From contig CAYGUK010000001.1 of NCBI GenBank assembly GCA_964352985.1, positions 20,842 through 84,841 of the forward strand: DNA of 64,000 nt, given 5' to 3'. This stretch comes from CAYGUK01 sp964352985 (GTDB lineage: Bacteria; Pseudomonadota; Gammaproteobacteria; JAHCLG01). This document shows positions 1-8,758 of this stretch, piece by piece. The notes below the pieces were generated by a model, which had not been told where the DNA came from, did no database searches, and saw nothing but the letters and a program-made list of their open reading frames with translations. Positions within the stretch are counted from its first letter, which is position 1, and each line of letters begins with the position of its first letter. Both the position numbers and the translations under genes were made by a program.

Positions 1-1067
1 TCGACAGGAATGCTAAGTTGCAATGATACTGTGCGACCATAGTTCAATCCATTCACCAAACTTTCCAGTCCGGCATTTTGTCCACCGCCTGTTCCACCAC
101 CAGTGGTCGCACTCGCCGTTAAATTCAATTGCCAGCGTTTGTTATCTTCTGCAATTAATAATTGTCTCTCATTTTGCTTTTGATTAATCAACAATGTTTG
201 GTATTGAGTACTGTAAGCTAAAGCCAAGTCAGTTGCATTTTTTAATGTCGGTAATTTTACTTTAGGGATATCAATTTTATCAGTAATGGGCACATTAAAT
301 TTTGTATCTGGGGATAAACCTAAACTATTTAAGAGTGTGAGCTTTGCTTCTTCTACAGAATTAATTCCTTGGATAACACTTAATTTCCCACTGGCCACCT
401 GCGACTCTGCCGTGACTTTTTCAGTGCGTGAACGTTGGCCGGCTTGAATAAATTTTTCGACATTTGCTACTTGTTGTTCAGATTCTTTTAACTGTCTTTC
501 TTGGATTCCCAACTGGCGTTTAGCAGATAAAATCGAAGTATAATTTTGGACAATTGTGACTATCGTGCTTTCAATGGTGTCGCGAAATCCTAATCGGTTT
601 AATTTTTCAGTTTCTATTGCAGTATATAAACTATTTAATACGATATTTTCACCAAAGCCTCTTAGTAAAGGTTGCGTCACTTGGACTTCTAATGATGGAT
701 TATAATAAGCACCAGCATTATTATTCATCGTAACAGTATATTGCGCACCCGAAGCTGTGTTTAAACTAACTGAGGGTGTGAGACCCGCTGATTTAGAAAA
801 TGAACTAACCCCATTGGCTTTAGTTTGTGAATATGAAGCATTTCCATTAAGAGAAAAAATAGGTTCAAAGTTATGATAAGCAACGGCTAACGCAAATTTA
901 GCCGATACTCGATCGAGTTCTTGAGATTTCACAGTGGGATTATTTCGCATCGCTAACATCACCGCATCATGCAATGTCAAATCACCCAGGTTAACTGCAA
1001 AAACTGTCAATGATATAAATAGTAACATGCAAACCAATATTGGCTTGCAATATTTCACAATCACCAT
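1..1067 (-). CDS. TolC-family outer membrane efflux protein, N-terminal part (runs off window start)
   Basis: Reading the minus strand from an ATG at 1067 gives an open frame to the window edge, about 355 residues. It starts with a signal peptide (basic start, hydrophobic run, cleavage near LTVFA-VN). Next come GDLTLHDAVMLAMRNNP and NPSLEVQVTQPLLRGFGENI, both typical of TolC/OEP-type outer-membrane channels, and long amphipathic helices rich in Gln, Glu and Lys. Such proteins form trimeric outer-membrane/periplasmic channels for type I secretion or RND/MFS efflux pumps. The C-terminal half and the stop lie outside the window, so the partner pump cannot be named. The next gene upstream on the same strand, 25 bases away, is a MATE exporter, so co-transcription is possible. 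The family is fairly certain; the specific substrate is unknown. Confidence 0.85.
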   Translation of the reverse strand, partial: MVIVKYCKPILVCMLLFISLTVFAVNLGDLTLHDAVMLAMRNNPTVKSQELDRVSAKFALAVAYHNFEPIFSLNGNASYSQTKANGVSSFSKSAGLTPSVSLNTASGAQYTVTMNNNAGAYYNPSLEVQVTQPLLRGFGENIVLNSLYTAIETEKLNRLGFRDTIESTIVTIVQNYTSILSAKRQLGIQERQLKESEQQVANVEKFIQAGQRSRTEKVTAESQVASGKLSVIQGINSVEEAKLTLLNSLGLSPDTKFNVPITDKIDIPKVKLPTLKNATDLALAYSTQYQTLLINQKQNERQLLIAEDNKRWQLNLTASATTGGGTGGGQNAGLESLVNGLNYGRTVSLQLSIPV

Positions 1068-1091
1068 GTACGTTGTCTATTCCACTCTCAT

Positions 1092-2456
1092 TTAAGTGAC
1101 TATATTATATTGCTTCATACTAAAGTAAAAGCGCCAAAGTAATAATATTCCAGAAATGAAAATTCCTAACACTAGTCCCCACCAAAGACCTACTCCTTGT
1201 AAATTAAAATAAAATGCCAATGTTGTTCCGCTCGCTAGTCCCACTAACCAATACGAAATCATGCCTAGCAACATTGGGATCAATGTATCTTTCATTCCAC
1301 GTAAAGCACCCGAAAGAATAACTTGTAACACGTCAAAAAATTGAAATGCAACACAAATACGAAGAAATATGACCGCTTGGGAAATAACCGCAAATTCTTT
1401 TAACGTTTTCGCATTGAGATAAAAGTTGGCTAACGCTCTAGCATGAAAATAAAATAAATACGCTGCAATCATGGCAAAAAACAAACCTATTGCAATACCA
1501 CTTAGCGTTGCTAACTTTGCGCGTTGTGGCTCATTCGCCCCCATGGCTTGGCCGACACGAATGGCTGCAGCTTGCGAAATACCAAGAGGGATCATAAAAG
1601 AAATAGTCGAACATTGCAGCGCAATTTGATGAGCCGCCAATTGAATAGTGCCAAATTTTCCCATCAATAATGAGGAGACTGAAAATAATCCTACTTCAAA
1701 AATTAAAGTGATACTGACTGGCCAGCCAATTTTGATCAACTCACACATGTGATTTTTAATGGGTAAACCAAAACGATGAAGTATTTTCATCGTTTTAACT
1801 TTTTTTATCGAAGTAAGATACCAAAGCAAACTTAAAAACATAAGTAAGTTAACGAGCGAACTCGCGAAACCAATTCCTGCGACACCCAAATTTGGCATGC
1901 CCCATTTCCCATACATAAACGCGTAATTGCCTAGCGCATTTATCGGGATTGCGAGAATTGAAATAATCATGACACTCCGTGCGTGATTTAACACCGCACT
2001 AAATTCACGCAAACAAATAAACCACAAACCAGGCAACAATCCCCACATGAGGGTATGAATAAAACGTTCGGCAATATCGACTAATTTAGGATCATGATTT
2101 AAGAAAATTAAAAAATGCGGTGTAAACCATAATATTAACCAACAAGGAATCGCTAAAAAGAAAGTAAACCAAATACCTTGATGTAAAATAAACACCGTTT
2201 TATTTTCATCATTTGCGCCATGCGCACCTGCCATCAACGATCCACAAGAAATCGCAAACCCCATACAACCAACAAATAAAAAAATAAAAACAGCCATGCC
2301 CAACGCACCTGCTGCAAGTGCCTCTGGTCCCAATCGTCCCAACATGATAGTATCGATTAAGTCCATGCCCATTTGCGCAAGTAAGGCTGCAACTAAAGGC
2401 ACAGAGAGTAAAAATGTTTTTTTTAATTCAGTTGTGAATGTATGTTTGTTATGCAT
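1092..2456 (-). CDS. MATE-family multidrug/Na+ (or H+) antiporter, NorM-like
   Basis: The protein has 454 residues and about 12 hydrophobic segments. The N-terminal FLLSVPLVAALLAQMGMDLID followed by TIMLGRLGPEALAA is the MATE signature (helix 1 with the 'D-T-x-M-x-G' stretch). An internal repeat of that half begins near IKIGWPVSITLIFE. MATE proteins export cationic drugs or metabolites in exchange for Na+ or H+ across the inner membrane. I chose the ATG at 2456 (MHNKHTF). The frame can be extended upstream to a GTG at 2501, but the added 15 residues are a poor leader and lie against the divergent oxidoreductase start. A second, different MATE gene lies at 44.9-46.3 kb beside the NRPS. Substrate unknown. 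Confidence 0.88.
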   Translation of the reverse strand: MHNKHTFTTELKKTFLLSVPLVAALLAQMGMDLIDTIMLGRLGPEALAAGALGMAVFIFLFVGCMGFAISCGSLMAGAHGANDENKTVFILHQGIWFTFFLAIPCWLILWFTPHFLIFLNHDPKLVDIAERFIHTLMWGLLPGLWFICLREFSAVLNHARSVMIISILAIPINALGNYAFMYGKWGMPNLGVAGIGFASSLVNLLMFLSLLWYLTSIKKVKTMKILHRFGLPIKNHMCELIKIGWPVSITLIFEVGLFSVSSLLMGKFGTIQLAAHQIALQCSTISFMIPLGISQAAAIRVGQAMGANEPQRAKLATLSGIAIGLFFAMIAAYLFYFHARALANFYLNAKTLKEFAVISQAVIFLRICVAFQFFDVLQVILSGALRGMKDTLIPMLLGMISYWLVGLASGTTLAFYFNLQGVGLWWGLVLGIFISGILLLWRFYFSMKQYNIVT

Positions 2457-2526
2457 GATCTTTATATTGTTAATTATTGCCAAAATTTGCAATACTATCA
2501 CGAACTATGATTAATGTTTTACTAAA

Positions 2527-5500
2527 ATGACAGAACAAAATAAATTTCGCGAAATCCCTTATAATTATACTTCTTTTTCTGATAAAGAAATTATATTACG
2601 TTATCTCGATGTTAATGCTTTAGCGACGATCAATGCTTTGCGCCAAAAACGAAAAACAGGTCGTTCTGCACGCATGTTATTTGAAATTTTAGGTGACATG
2701 TGGGTAATAGATAGAAACCCTTATATTCAAGATGATTTAATTACCCATCGTAAAAGATGGGCATCATTAACACACGCGCTCCATCATCGTTTAGACGCGA
2801 TTGTTAAAAGAGCTAATGATAATGAAACCGTTAACACACTCATCGTACAAATTAGACAAGCTATTAATGATTTTGTTAGTAAAATAGAACAACAAAAAAA
2901 GCTCAGAAAAAAAGTTAGTAAAAAATTATTCGGTTTGATTCGTAAAGATAATATTTGTTTTGATGGTCTATCTCGAATTTCACATGCAACGGATGCCTCT
3001 GATTGGCGTATTGAATATCCTTTAGTCGTGTTAAAACCTGCAGAAGATAAAAAAATTCCAGCCATTGTCAAAGCTTGTCAGGAGTTAGGTTTAACTATTA
3101 TTACTCGCGGAGGCGGAACAGGATATACCGGTGGTGTTATTCCACTTTATCGTAATACCGTTGTTATTAATTTAGAAAAACTCGATCATTTACAATCAAT
3201 TGAATGGAAAAATTTACCTGGCCTCACTCAAAAAATCCCCACTATTACAGTCGGTGCGGGAGTCGTCACGAGACGTGTCGCTGAAAAAGCACAAGCGAAT
3301 CACTTAATTTTTGCTGTTGATCCCACGTCGCAAGATGCCTCAACGATAGGCGGTAATATTGCGATGAATGCCGGCGGAAAAAAAGCCGTGCTATATGGTA
3401 CGACGCTGGATAATCTTGCTTCATGGAAATTAATTACCGCAAAAGGACAATGGTTATTAGTCGAAAGAATTAATCACAATTTAGGTAAAATCCATTTACA
3501 AGATATGGCAGAATTTCGTTTAAGTTACTTTTCTAGCAAAACAAAAAAACTTATCGGCACACCTTCCACGCTAAAAATTCCAGGCGCATCGTTACGTAAA
3601 GTGGGTCTTGGCAAAGATGTGACAGATAAATTTTTAAGTGGTTTACCCGGAATTCAAAAAGAAGGGTGTGATGGTATTATTACAGAAGCGACATTTATTT
3701 TACATCAACAACTCAAACATATTCGCACCTTTTGTTTAGAATATTTCGGCAGTGATTTAAATCAAGCTGTGTCCTCAATAGTTGAAATAAAAAAACTCCT
3801 GGATTATACCAAACATGTTGAATTAGCAGGTCTTGAACATTTAGATGAACGTTATGTCAAAGCCGTAAATTACTCAACAAAAGCACCACGTGATGAGCGT
3901 CCTAAAATGGTATTATTGGGCGATGTTGTTAGCGATGATGATAATATACTCGCCAATATCACTTCACAAATTATTCGCCTGGCAAATAATCGGAATGCAG
4001 AAGGCTTTATTGCAATATCAAGAGAAGCGAGAGATAAATTTTGGCTTGATCGTTCGAGAACAGCAGCAATTGCCGCACACACGAATGCGTTTAAAATAAA
4101 TGAAGATGTCGTTATTCCACTAAACAACCTCGCCAAATATAATGATTTTATTGAACGCCTAAATATCGAACAATCTATTTTTAACAAACTTGAAATTATA
4201 AGCAACGTTGTTGAATATTTATCAAATTATCCCGTTTCACAACAAGAAGAACAAAAATCAATTTTACAAGAGAAAATCAATCTGGCTTTAAAGATTTTAA
4301 ATACGACAGCTGAAAATTGGCAATTGCTCGTCACAAATTTAGATGAATCTGCAAAAAAGTTAAAATTACATATTAATGCCGAAATTAAATTCACTCGCAC
4401 TGACACTATTTTTGAATTAATGCAAACTCGTGAATTGCGAATTTCTTATCGCAGAGAAATCGAAAAATCATTAAAGAAAATATTTACGGGTGAAGAGTTC
4501 AAATCTATTTGTCAAACACTAGATGATATTCATCGAAAAATACGATATAGACGAATTTTTATTGCAACCCACATGCATGCTGGCGATGGCAATGTTCACA
4601 CCAACATTCCCTTGCACTCAAATGATTATCAAATGATGCAAGAAGCTGAAAAAATTGTCGCAAGAATTATGAAAAAAGCCGTGGAACTTGATGGCGTGAT
4701 TTCGGGTGAACATGGTATTGGTATAACCAAAATGCCATTTTTACAACAAGAAACCATTGACGCTTTTATAAAATATAAAAATGACGTGGATCCCAATCAA
4801 GTATTTAATCGAGATAAATTAATTGATGTGAAAGCCATTAATAAAGCATTCACCCCCTCATTTAGTCTGCTCGAACAAGAAGCACTCATATTGCAAGCCT
4901 CGGAATTAGGCGAACTCAATTTTGCCATCAAAGATTGTTTACGCTGTGGAAAATGTAAACCAAAATGCCAAACACATATTCCTCGTGCGAATTTATTTTA
5001 TTCACCTCGAGATAAAATATTAGGAACGGGTGCTATCATTGAAGCATTTTTATATGAAGAACAAACTCGTCGAGGAATTTCGTTACAACATTTTTCAGCG
5101 ATGAATGATATCGCCGATCATTGTACGGTTTGTCATCATTGCCTTCCACCTTGTCCTGTGAATATTGATTTTGGTGATGTAACAATCAAAATGCGACAAA
5201 TTTTAAAAGCGCAAGGCAAAAAAAGAGTGAGCGTGGGCACACGCTTATCTCTCGCTTATTTAAATGCAACGAATCCTTTAAGTATTAAAATATTACGTTT
5301 AGTATTACTAAGATTAGGTTTTAAAATGCAACGGGCTTTTCATCGCTTAACTTTAAATATGATAAAACCGACTAAATTACCACAAGCAACAACAGGTAAA
5401 CCCAAAATCCAAGAACAAGTTATCCATTTTTTAAAAAAGCCATTACCAAGTGATATTGTCACAAAGCCTATTCGTTCTTTATTGGGCATTGAAGATAATA

Positions 5501-6336
5501 AAATGATTCCTATACTCAGAGATAGTAAAAAAGTAAATGATAATTCAGAAGCAATTTTTTATTTTCCAGGCTGTGGTTCTGAAAGATTATTTAGTAAAGT
5601 CGGCCTTGCCACACTAGCGACGTTATATCATCTTGGCATTCAAATAGTGTTGCCACCAGGTTATATGTGCTGTGGTTATCCTCAATCTGCTGAAGGGGAT
5701 AAGGTAAAAGGAGATGCTATTTCCACACAAAACCGAGTATTATTTCATCGCATTGCGAATACGTTAAATTATTTAGACATCAAAACAGTGATCGTGTCTT
5801 GTGGTACGTGTATTGATCAATTACAAAATTATCATTTTGATAAAATTTTTTCCGAGTGTCGTTTATTAGATATTCACGAATATTTAATGCAAAAGAATTT
5901 CAAATTAGAAAATAAAGACCAGGCTTATTTATATCATGACCCGTGCCATTCACCGATTAAACAATATGAACCATTATCTGTCGCCAAAGCGTTACTCGGT
6001 GAAAATGTTGTAAAGAGTAATCGCTGTTGTGGGGATGCCGGTACGTTATCGATGTCGCGGCCGGATATTGCAACTCAATTGCGTTATCGCAAAGAAAAAG
6101 AAATTATTAAAAGCCAGCATCAACTAAATGCGCTCACGAAAACAGAACAAACCACTTATAAAATGTTAACAACTTGCCCTGCTTGTGTGAAGGGATTAGC
6201 GACCTATCAACCCAAAACAGGCATCGAAACTCATTACATTGTGGAAGAGTTAGCTTTGCAATTATTAGGTGAAAATTGGTTAAGTGAATTTTTAGCTCGT
6301 GTTCAACAAGGGGGTATTGAGCGAGTTCTATTATGA
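2527..6336 (+). CDS. DUF3683-FAD-linked oxidase / Fe-S / CCG-domain fusion (D-2-hydroxyacid dehydrogenase type)
   Basis: This is a 1269-residue fusion. The start REIPYNYTSFSDKEIILRYL is the DUF3683 type of N-terminus. The FAD_binding_4 domain begins near residue 178, with GGGTGYTGG at about 195 and the flavin segment DASTIGGNIAMNAGG at about 267. The FAD-oxidase C-terminal domain contains THMHAGDGNVHTNIP and GEHGIGITK. Two ferredoxin-like clusters follow (CLRCGKCKPKC near 804, CTVCHHCLPPCPVNI near 867). Two CCG domains close the protein (PGCGSE...CCGYPQ near 1015-1055; HDPCHSP...CCGDAG near 1140-1170; TCPAC near the end). The architecture predicts a flavin/iron-sulfur 2-hydroxyacid dehydrogenase (lactate, 2-hydroxyglutarate or glycolate class) passing electrons to quinone or another carrier. 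The substrate cannot be read from sequence. All domains look intact. It is divergent from the MATE gene. Confidence 0.87.
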   Translation: MTEQNKFREIPYNYTSFSDKEIILRYLDVNALATINALRQKRKTGRSARMLFEILGDMWVIDRNPYIQDDLITHRKRWASLTHALHHRLDAIVKRANDNETVNTLIVQIRQAINDFVSKIEQQKKLRKKVSKKLFGLIRKDNICFDGLSRISHATDASDWRIEYPLVVLKPAEDKKIPAIVKACQELGLTIITRGGGTGYTGGVIPLYRNTVVINLEKLDHLQSIEWKNLPGLTQKIPTITVGAGVVTRRVAEKAQANHLIFAVDPTSQDASTIGGNIAMNAGGKKAVLYGTTLDNLASWKLITAKGQWLLVERINHNLGKIHLQDMAEFRLSYFSSKTKKLIGTPSTLKIPGASLRKVGLGKDVTDKFLSGLPGIQKEGCDGIITEATFILHQQLKHIRTFCLEYFGSDLNQAVSSIVEIKKLLDYTKHVELAGLEHLDERYVKAVNYSTKAPRDERPKMVLLGDVVSDDDNILANITSQIIRLANNRNAEGFIAISREARDKFWLDRSRTAAIAAHTNAFKINEDVVIPLNNLAKYNDFIERLNIEQSIFNKLEIISNVVEYLSNYPVSQQEEQKSILQEKINLALKILNTTAENWQLLVTNLDESAKKLKLHINAEIKFTRTDTIFELMQTRELRISYRREIEKSLKKIFTGEEFKSICQTLDDIHRKIRYRRIFIATHMHAGDGNVHTNIPLHSNDYQMMQEAEKIVARIMKKAVELDGVISGEHGIGITKMPFLQQETIDAFIKYKNDVDPNQVFNRDKLIDVKAINKAFTPSFSLLEQEALILQASELGELNFAIKDCLRCGKCKPKCQTHIPRANLFYSPRDKILGTGAIIEAFLYEEQTRRGISLQHFSAMNDIADHCTVCHHCLPPCPVNIDFGDVTIKMRQILKAQGKKRVSVGTRLSLAYLNATNPLSIKILRLVLLRLGFKMQRAFHRLTLNMIKPTKLPQATTGKPKIQEQVIHFLKKPLPSDIVTKPIRSLLGIEDNKMIPILRDSKKVNDNSEAIFYFPGCGSERLFSKVGLATLATLYHLGIQIVLPPGYMCCGYPQSAEGDKVKGDAISTQNRVLFHRIANTLNYLDIKTVIVSCGTCIDQLQNYHFDKIFSECRLLDIHEYLMQKNFKLENKDQAYLYHDPCHSPIKQYEPLSVAKALLGENVVKSNRCCGDAGTLSMSRPDIATQLRYRKEKEIIKSQHQLNALTKTEQTTYKMLTTCPACVKGLATYQPKTGIETHYIVEELALQLLGENWLSEFLARVQQGGIERVLL

Positions 6337-6733
6337 ATCAATTACCTAGTATCAGAAAGCCTCGCAACTATTTTGATATCGCTTAAAAGTGACAAGAGAT
6401 GACGTGACTTGTAACTAAGTTATTGATAGTTTAATTATTCTGTTATAATCTTTATTTATTATATTATTGACATTCGGCAATTTTATGTCGAATTTTAATA
6501 TTTCCTTAAGATTAATCGACTAAAATATTAACTAGATAATAAGGCAAATTGTCTAAATTGATTATAGAAATAGCTCGTCGAAGCATTTGCTAGTTAGTCA
6601 GCTTGCTACTAAAACAAATGGAATAGTACTAAAAAACGGAATTTTAAAAAGGTAATGGTGGTGACTGCTGTTAAATGATTGTTTATAATAGTCTTTTCAG
6701 CGCACTTCCTTGTGTTAATTTATTGTTTAGAGA
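6337..6733. other. Intergenic, 397 bp
   Basis: Strongly AT-rich with no credible ORF. A TATAAT hexamer lies at 6444-6449 with TTGATA at 6423-6428, but the 15-base spacing is short, so this is only a weak promoter candidate for the small genes downstream. No terminator-like hairpin was recognised after the oxidoreductase. Confidence 0.4.
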
Positions 6734-6991
6734 ATGAATATGGCGAATAGTAAAGGTTTTTTTGGAAAATTCTTACCTCGCTCTAAAGAACATCCTCTCG
6801 TTGCAGAGACAGATAAAATGCGGCAACAAGCGAATGAATTGCTAATGGAAATGGTAAAAATCGTCAAAAGCGAAGAAATCGACTTTGAGAAATTCGAACA
6901 AACGAGACTCGAAGCGGTAGCCTTAAAAAAAGCAATTTCTGCTAAACAATATGAGTTACATCAAATGATGCGTGAGGGCAGAACAGAATGA
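6734..6991 (+). CDS. Small hypothetical protein, first of a coupled pair
   Basis: An 85-residue protein, mostly charged and predicted helical after residue 20 (many Glu, Lys, Met, Gln). It has no signal peptide and no membrane segment. I do not recognise the family. Its stop overlaps the start of the next ORF by four bases (ATGA), the normal arrangement for translational coupling, which supports both being real genes. The start is either ATG 6734 or the second in-frame ATG two codons later (MANSKGFFG). The coiled-coil-like tail may serve protein-protein contact, but that is speculation. Function unknown. Confidence 0.6.
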   Translation: MNMANSKGFFGKFLPRSKEHPLVAETDKMRQQANELLMEMVKIVKSEEIDFEKFEQTRLEAVALKKAISAKQYELHQMMREGRTE

Positions 6992-7209
6992 GGTCTGATT
7001 TAGAAAAAGCAGCTCAAAATTCAGAAGCAGCTGGTGGTACATGCGATCAAGTTCTTCGTATGGTGCAACAGGTGTTCGCTGAATTATATCCTAATCAACC
7101 TCATGATGTTACACGCGCAATGGCATATTCTAGTCAAGTAGCGAGTTATACCAGAAACATTCGTTCATCCACCATTTATGATGATCCACACTCCAAAAAA
7201 ACGGTTTAA
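6988..7209 (+). CDS. Small hypothetical protein, second of a coupled pair
   Basis: A 73-residue protein whose ATG lies inside the stop of the preceding gene (ATGA overlap), implying coupled translation. It is soluble, with no Cys pair beyond a single Cys near residue 15 and no recognisable motif. The middle (VLRMVQQVFAELYPNQ) looks like an amphipathic helix. No homology is recognised. The pair may form one complex, which is inference from coupling alone. Confidence 0.55.
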   Translation: MRSDLEKAAQNSEAAGGTCDQVLRMVQQVFAELYPNQPHDVTRAMAYSSQVASYTRNIRSSTIYDDPHSKKTV

Positions 7210-7388
7210 CATAATACATTTAATTGTTTATTAAAAAGCTTAAAACCAATTCAAGCGTTTCTTCTCGTCTTACCATAATCGATGATATTTCGGTACTAAT
7301 CAAAACCCACCCAAACATCTACTATATTTAACTAAGCTAAAGTAGAATAGTTAAATGAGGAAAAAATCAGAAAAAGAGTTAATTCACT

Positions 7389-8746
7389 ATGTTAAAAATA
7401 AATCAAAAAAAATTAACATTTTTATTTTCAAGCATCCTTTTTTTTCTCATCCCTCTTTCCTACGCTCATTCCACTTGGCATGAACCGGAATATCAAACCA
7501 TTGCGATTTCAGAATTTAATCCGCTAACAAATGCCATGTTATTTCGTGGCGATGTGCCAGTTGATTACACAGGAGAAGATCCTAATCGTCATTATTTTTA
7601 CAACATGCAAAATTTAATGAATGAAATTAATCAGCGCTATCATGAGCAATTTGGCCATGACTTACCAAACAATTTCGCTTTATCGATGTCACATTACTCC
7701 GTGGACAAATTCATGCGACTTATTTTGCTCATTACCCTGATGATCCGACATCACCAATTTGTATCGATACTGCTATGCCACTTAATCACGCCGTACCAAG
7801 TAATAAAACTAAAACAGTCGTTATAAACATCAATGGTCAAAAACATATTATCAAAGGCCAATTAATCTGGTGGAATCCGCAAAACGTACAAAACCCTAAT
7901 GCCTATAAATTAGATTTAAATGGAATTTTAACTGCATTGGGCGCCAATACCAATTCGCAAAATCCAAAAACTTGGCAACAATTAATCCCCAATAACGATT
8001 TACAAATTAATCACGAAAATTTAAATGATCAAGGCTTAATCCCCGTGATCCACGCATTGCTTAATAATCAAAATCAAATCGGCAATGTGAATTTAAATAC
8101 GATTATTCCAGGGTTAAAGGCCACATCACCAGGCTTGCCGGTAATCGTTTATATTCATTGTCAATGTGGTCGAGATAGAACAGGTTTTGTTAATATTGCG
8201 TATAAAATGGAATATAGCAAAATGTCACTTCCTAGTGCTTGGTTAGCAAGCTCAATCGTCAATGATCAACCCTATTCATCTGATCGTATTAATACGATTA
8301 GAGCTTATTGCCGTTATTTACAATTAACCCAGGATTATGAAACGAATAAACCACAAATATGTGGTATTAATTTACAAGATGATGAAAGACACACTCACCC
8401 AGATCCGAGTGCGTTAAAAAATCGATTAGTGCCTATTGCAAGACCTCGACTAATATTAAAATCACACGGCTCGAATAAAGCGAATATCATTATAAGTTGG
8501 TTACCTTTTCATAACACTTATGCAAACAATGATAAAACAAATCAAGTCACCGTGATTTCTTTATGTCAGTTAAATAATCACAAAAATTGTAAAATAATTA
8601 AAACTTGGAAGTTCAATTCAACCCAACATCAGTTGATCACTAGTCTTAAACTAGCAACTGATTTAACTTATGCAGTAAAGCAACGTGTCATCGCTGGAAA
8701 TCATACTACTTCAATAAATAGCTTACCTGAAAAGTTAAAGTTCTGA
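7389..8746 (+). pseudogene. Secreted protein-tyrosine-phosphatase-like gene interrupted by one frameshift
   Basis: Two overlapping frames together make one protein. The first (ATG 7389, open to 7826) has a Sec signal peptide ending near IPLSYA-HS and a conserved-looking start (ISEFNPLTNAMLFRGDVPVDY). From about 7690 the sensible reading moves to the frame that ends at 8746: upstream of its first ATG (7775) that frame already reads LRGQIHATYFAHYPDDP, joining smoothly. The second part carries HCQCGRDRTG near 8156, a C-x5-R phosphatase loop (HCxxGxxRTG form), then a C-terminal segment of about 100 residues that looks beta-rich. The change is equivalent to one lost base (or two gained) around 7685-7702; no slippery heptamer is visible, so programmed frameshifting is unlikely. 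It is either a true recent pseudogene or an assembly error. If restored, it would be an exported tyrosine or phosphoinositide phosphatase, a common tool of intracellular bacteria. Confidence 0.72.
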
Positions 8747-8758
8747 ATTTTGCATAAT

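Noticed and set aside
2784..3071. Minus-strand ORF inside the oxidoreductase
   Set aside because: It lies entirely within a well-supported gene, has no family motif and its composition follows the sense-strand codons; the same applies to other such shadows (3870-4205, 38611-39009, 45013-45657).
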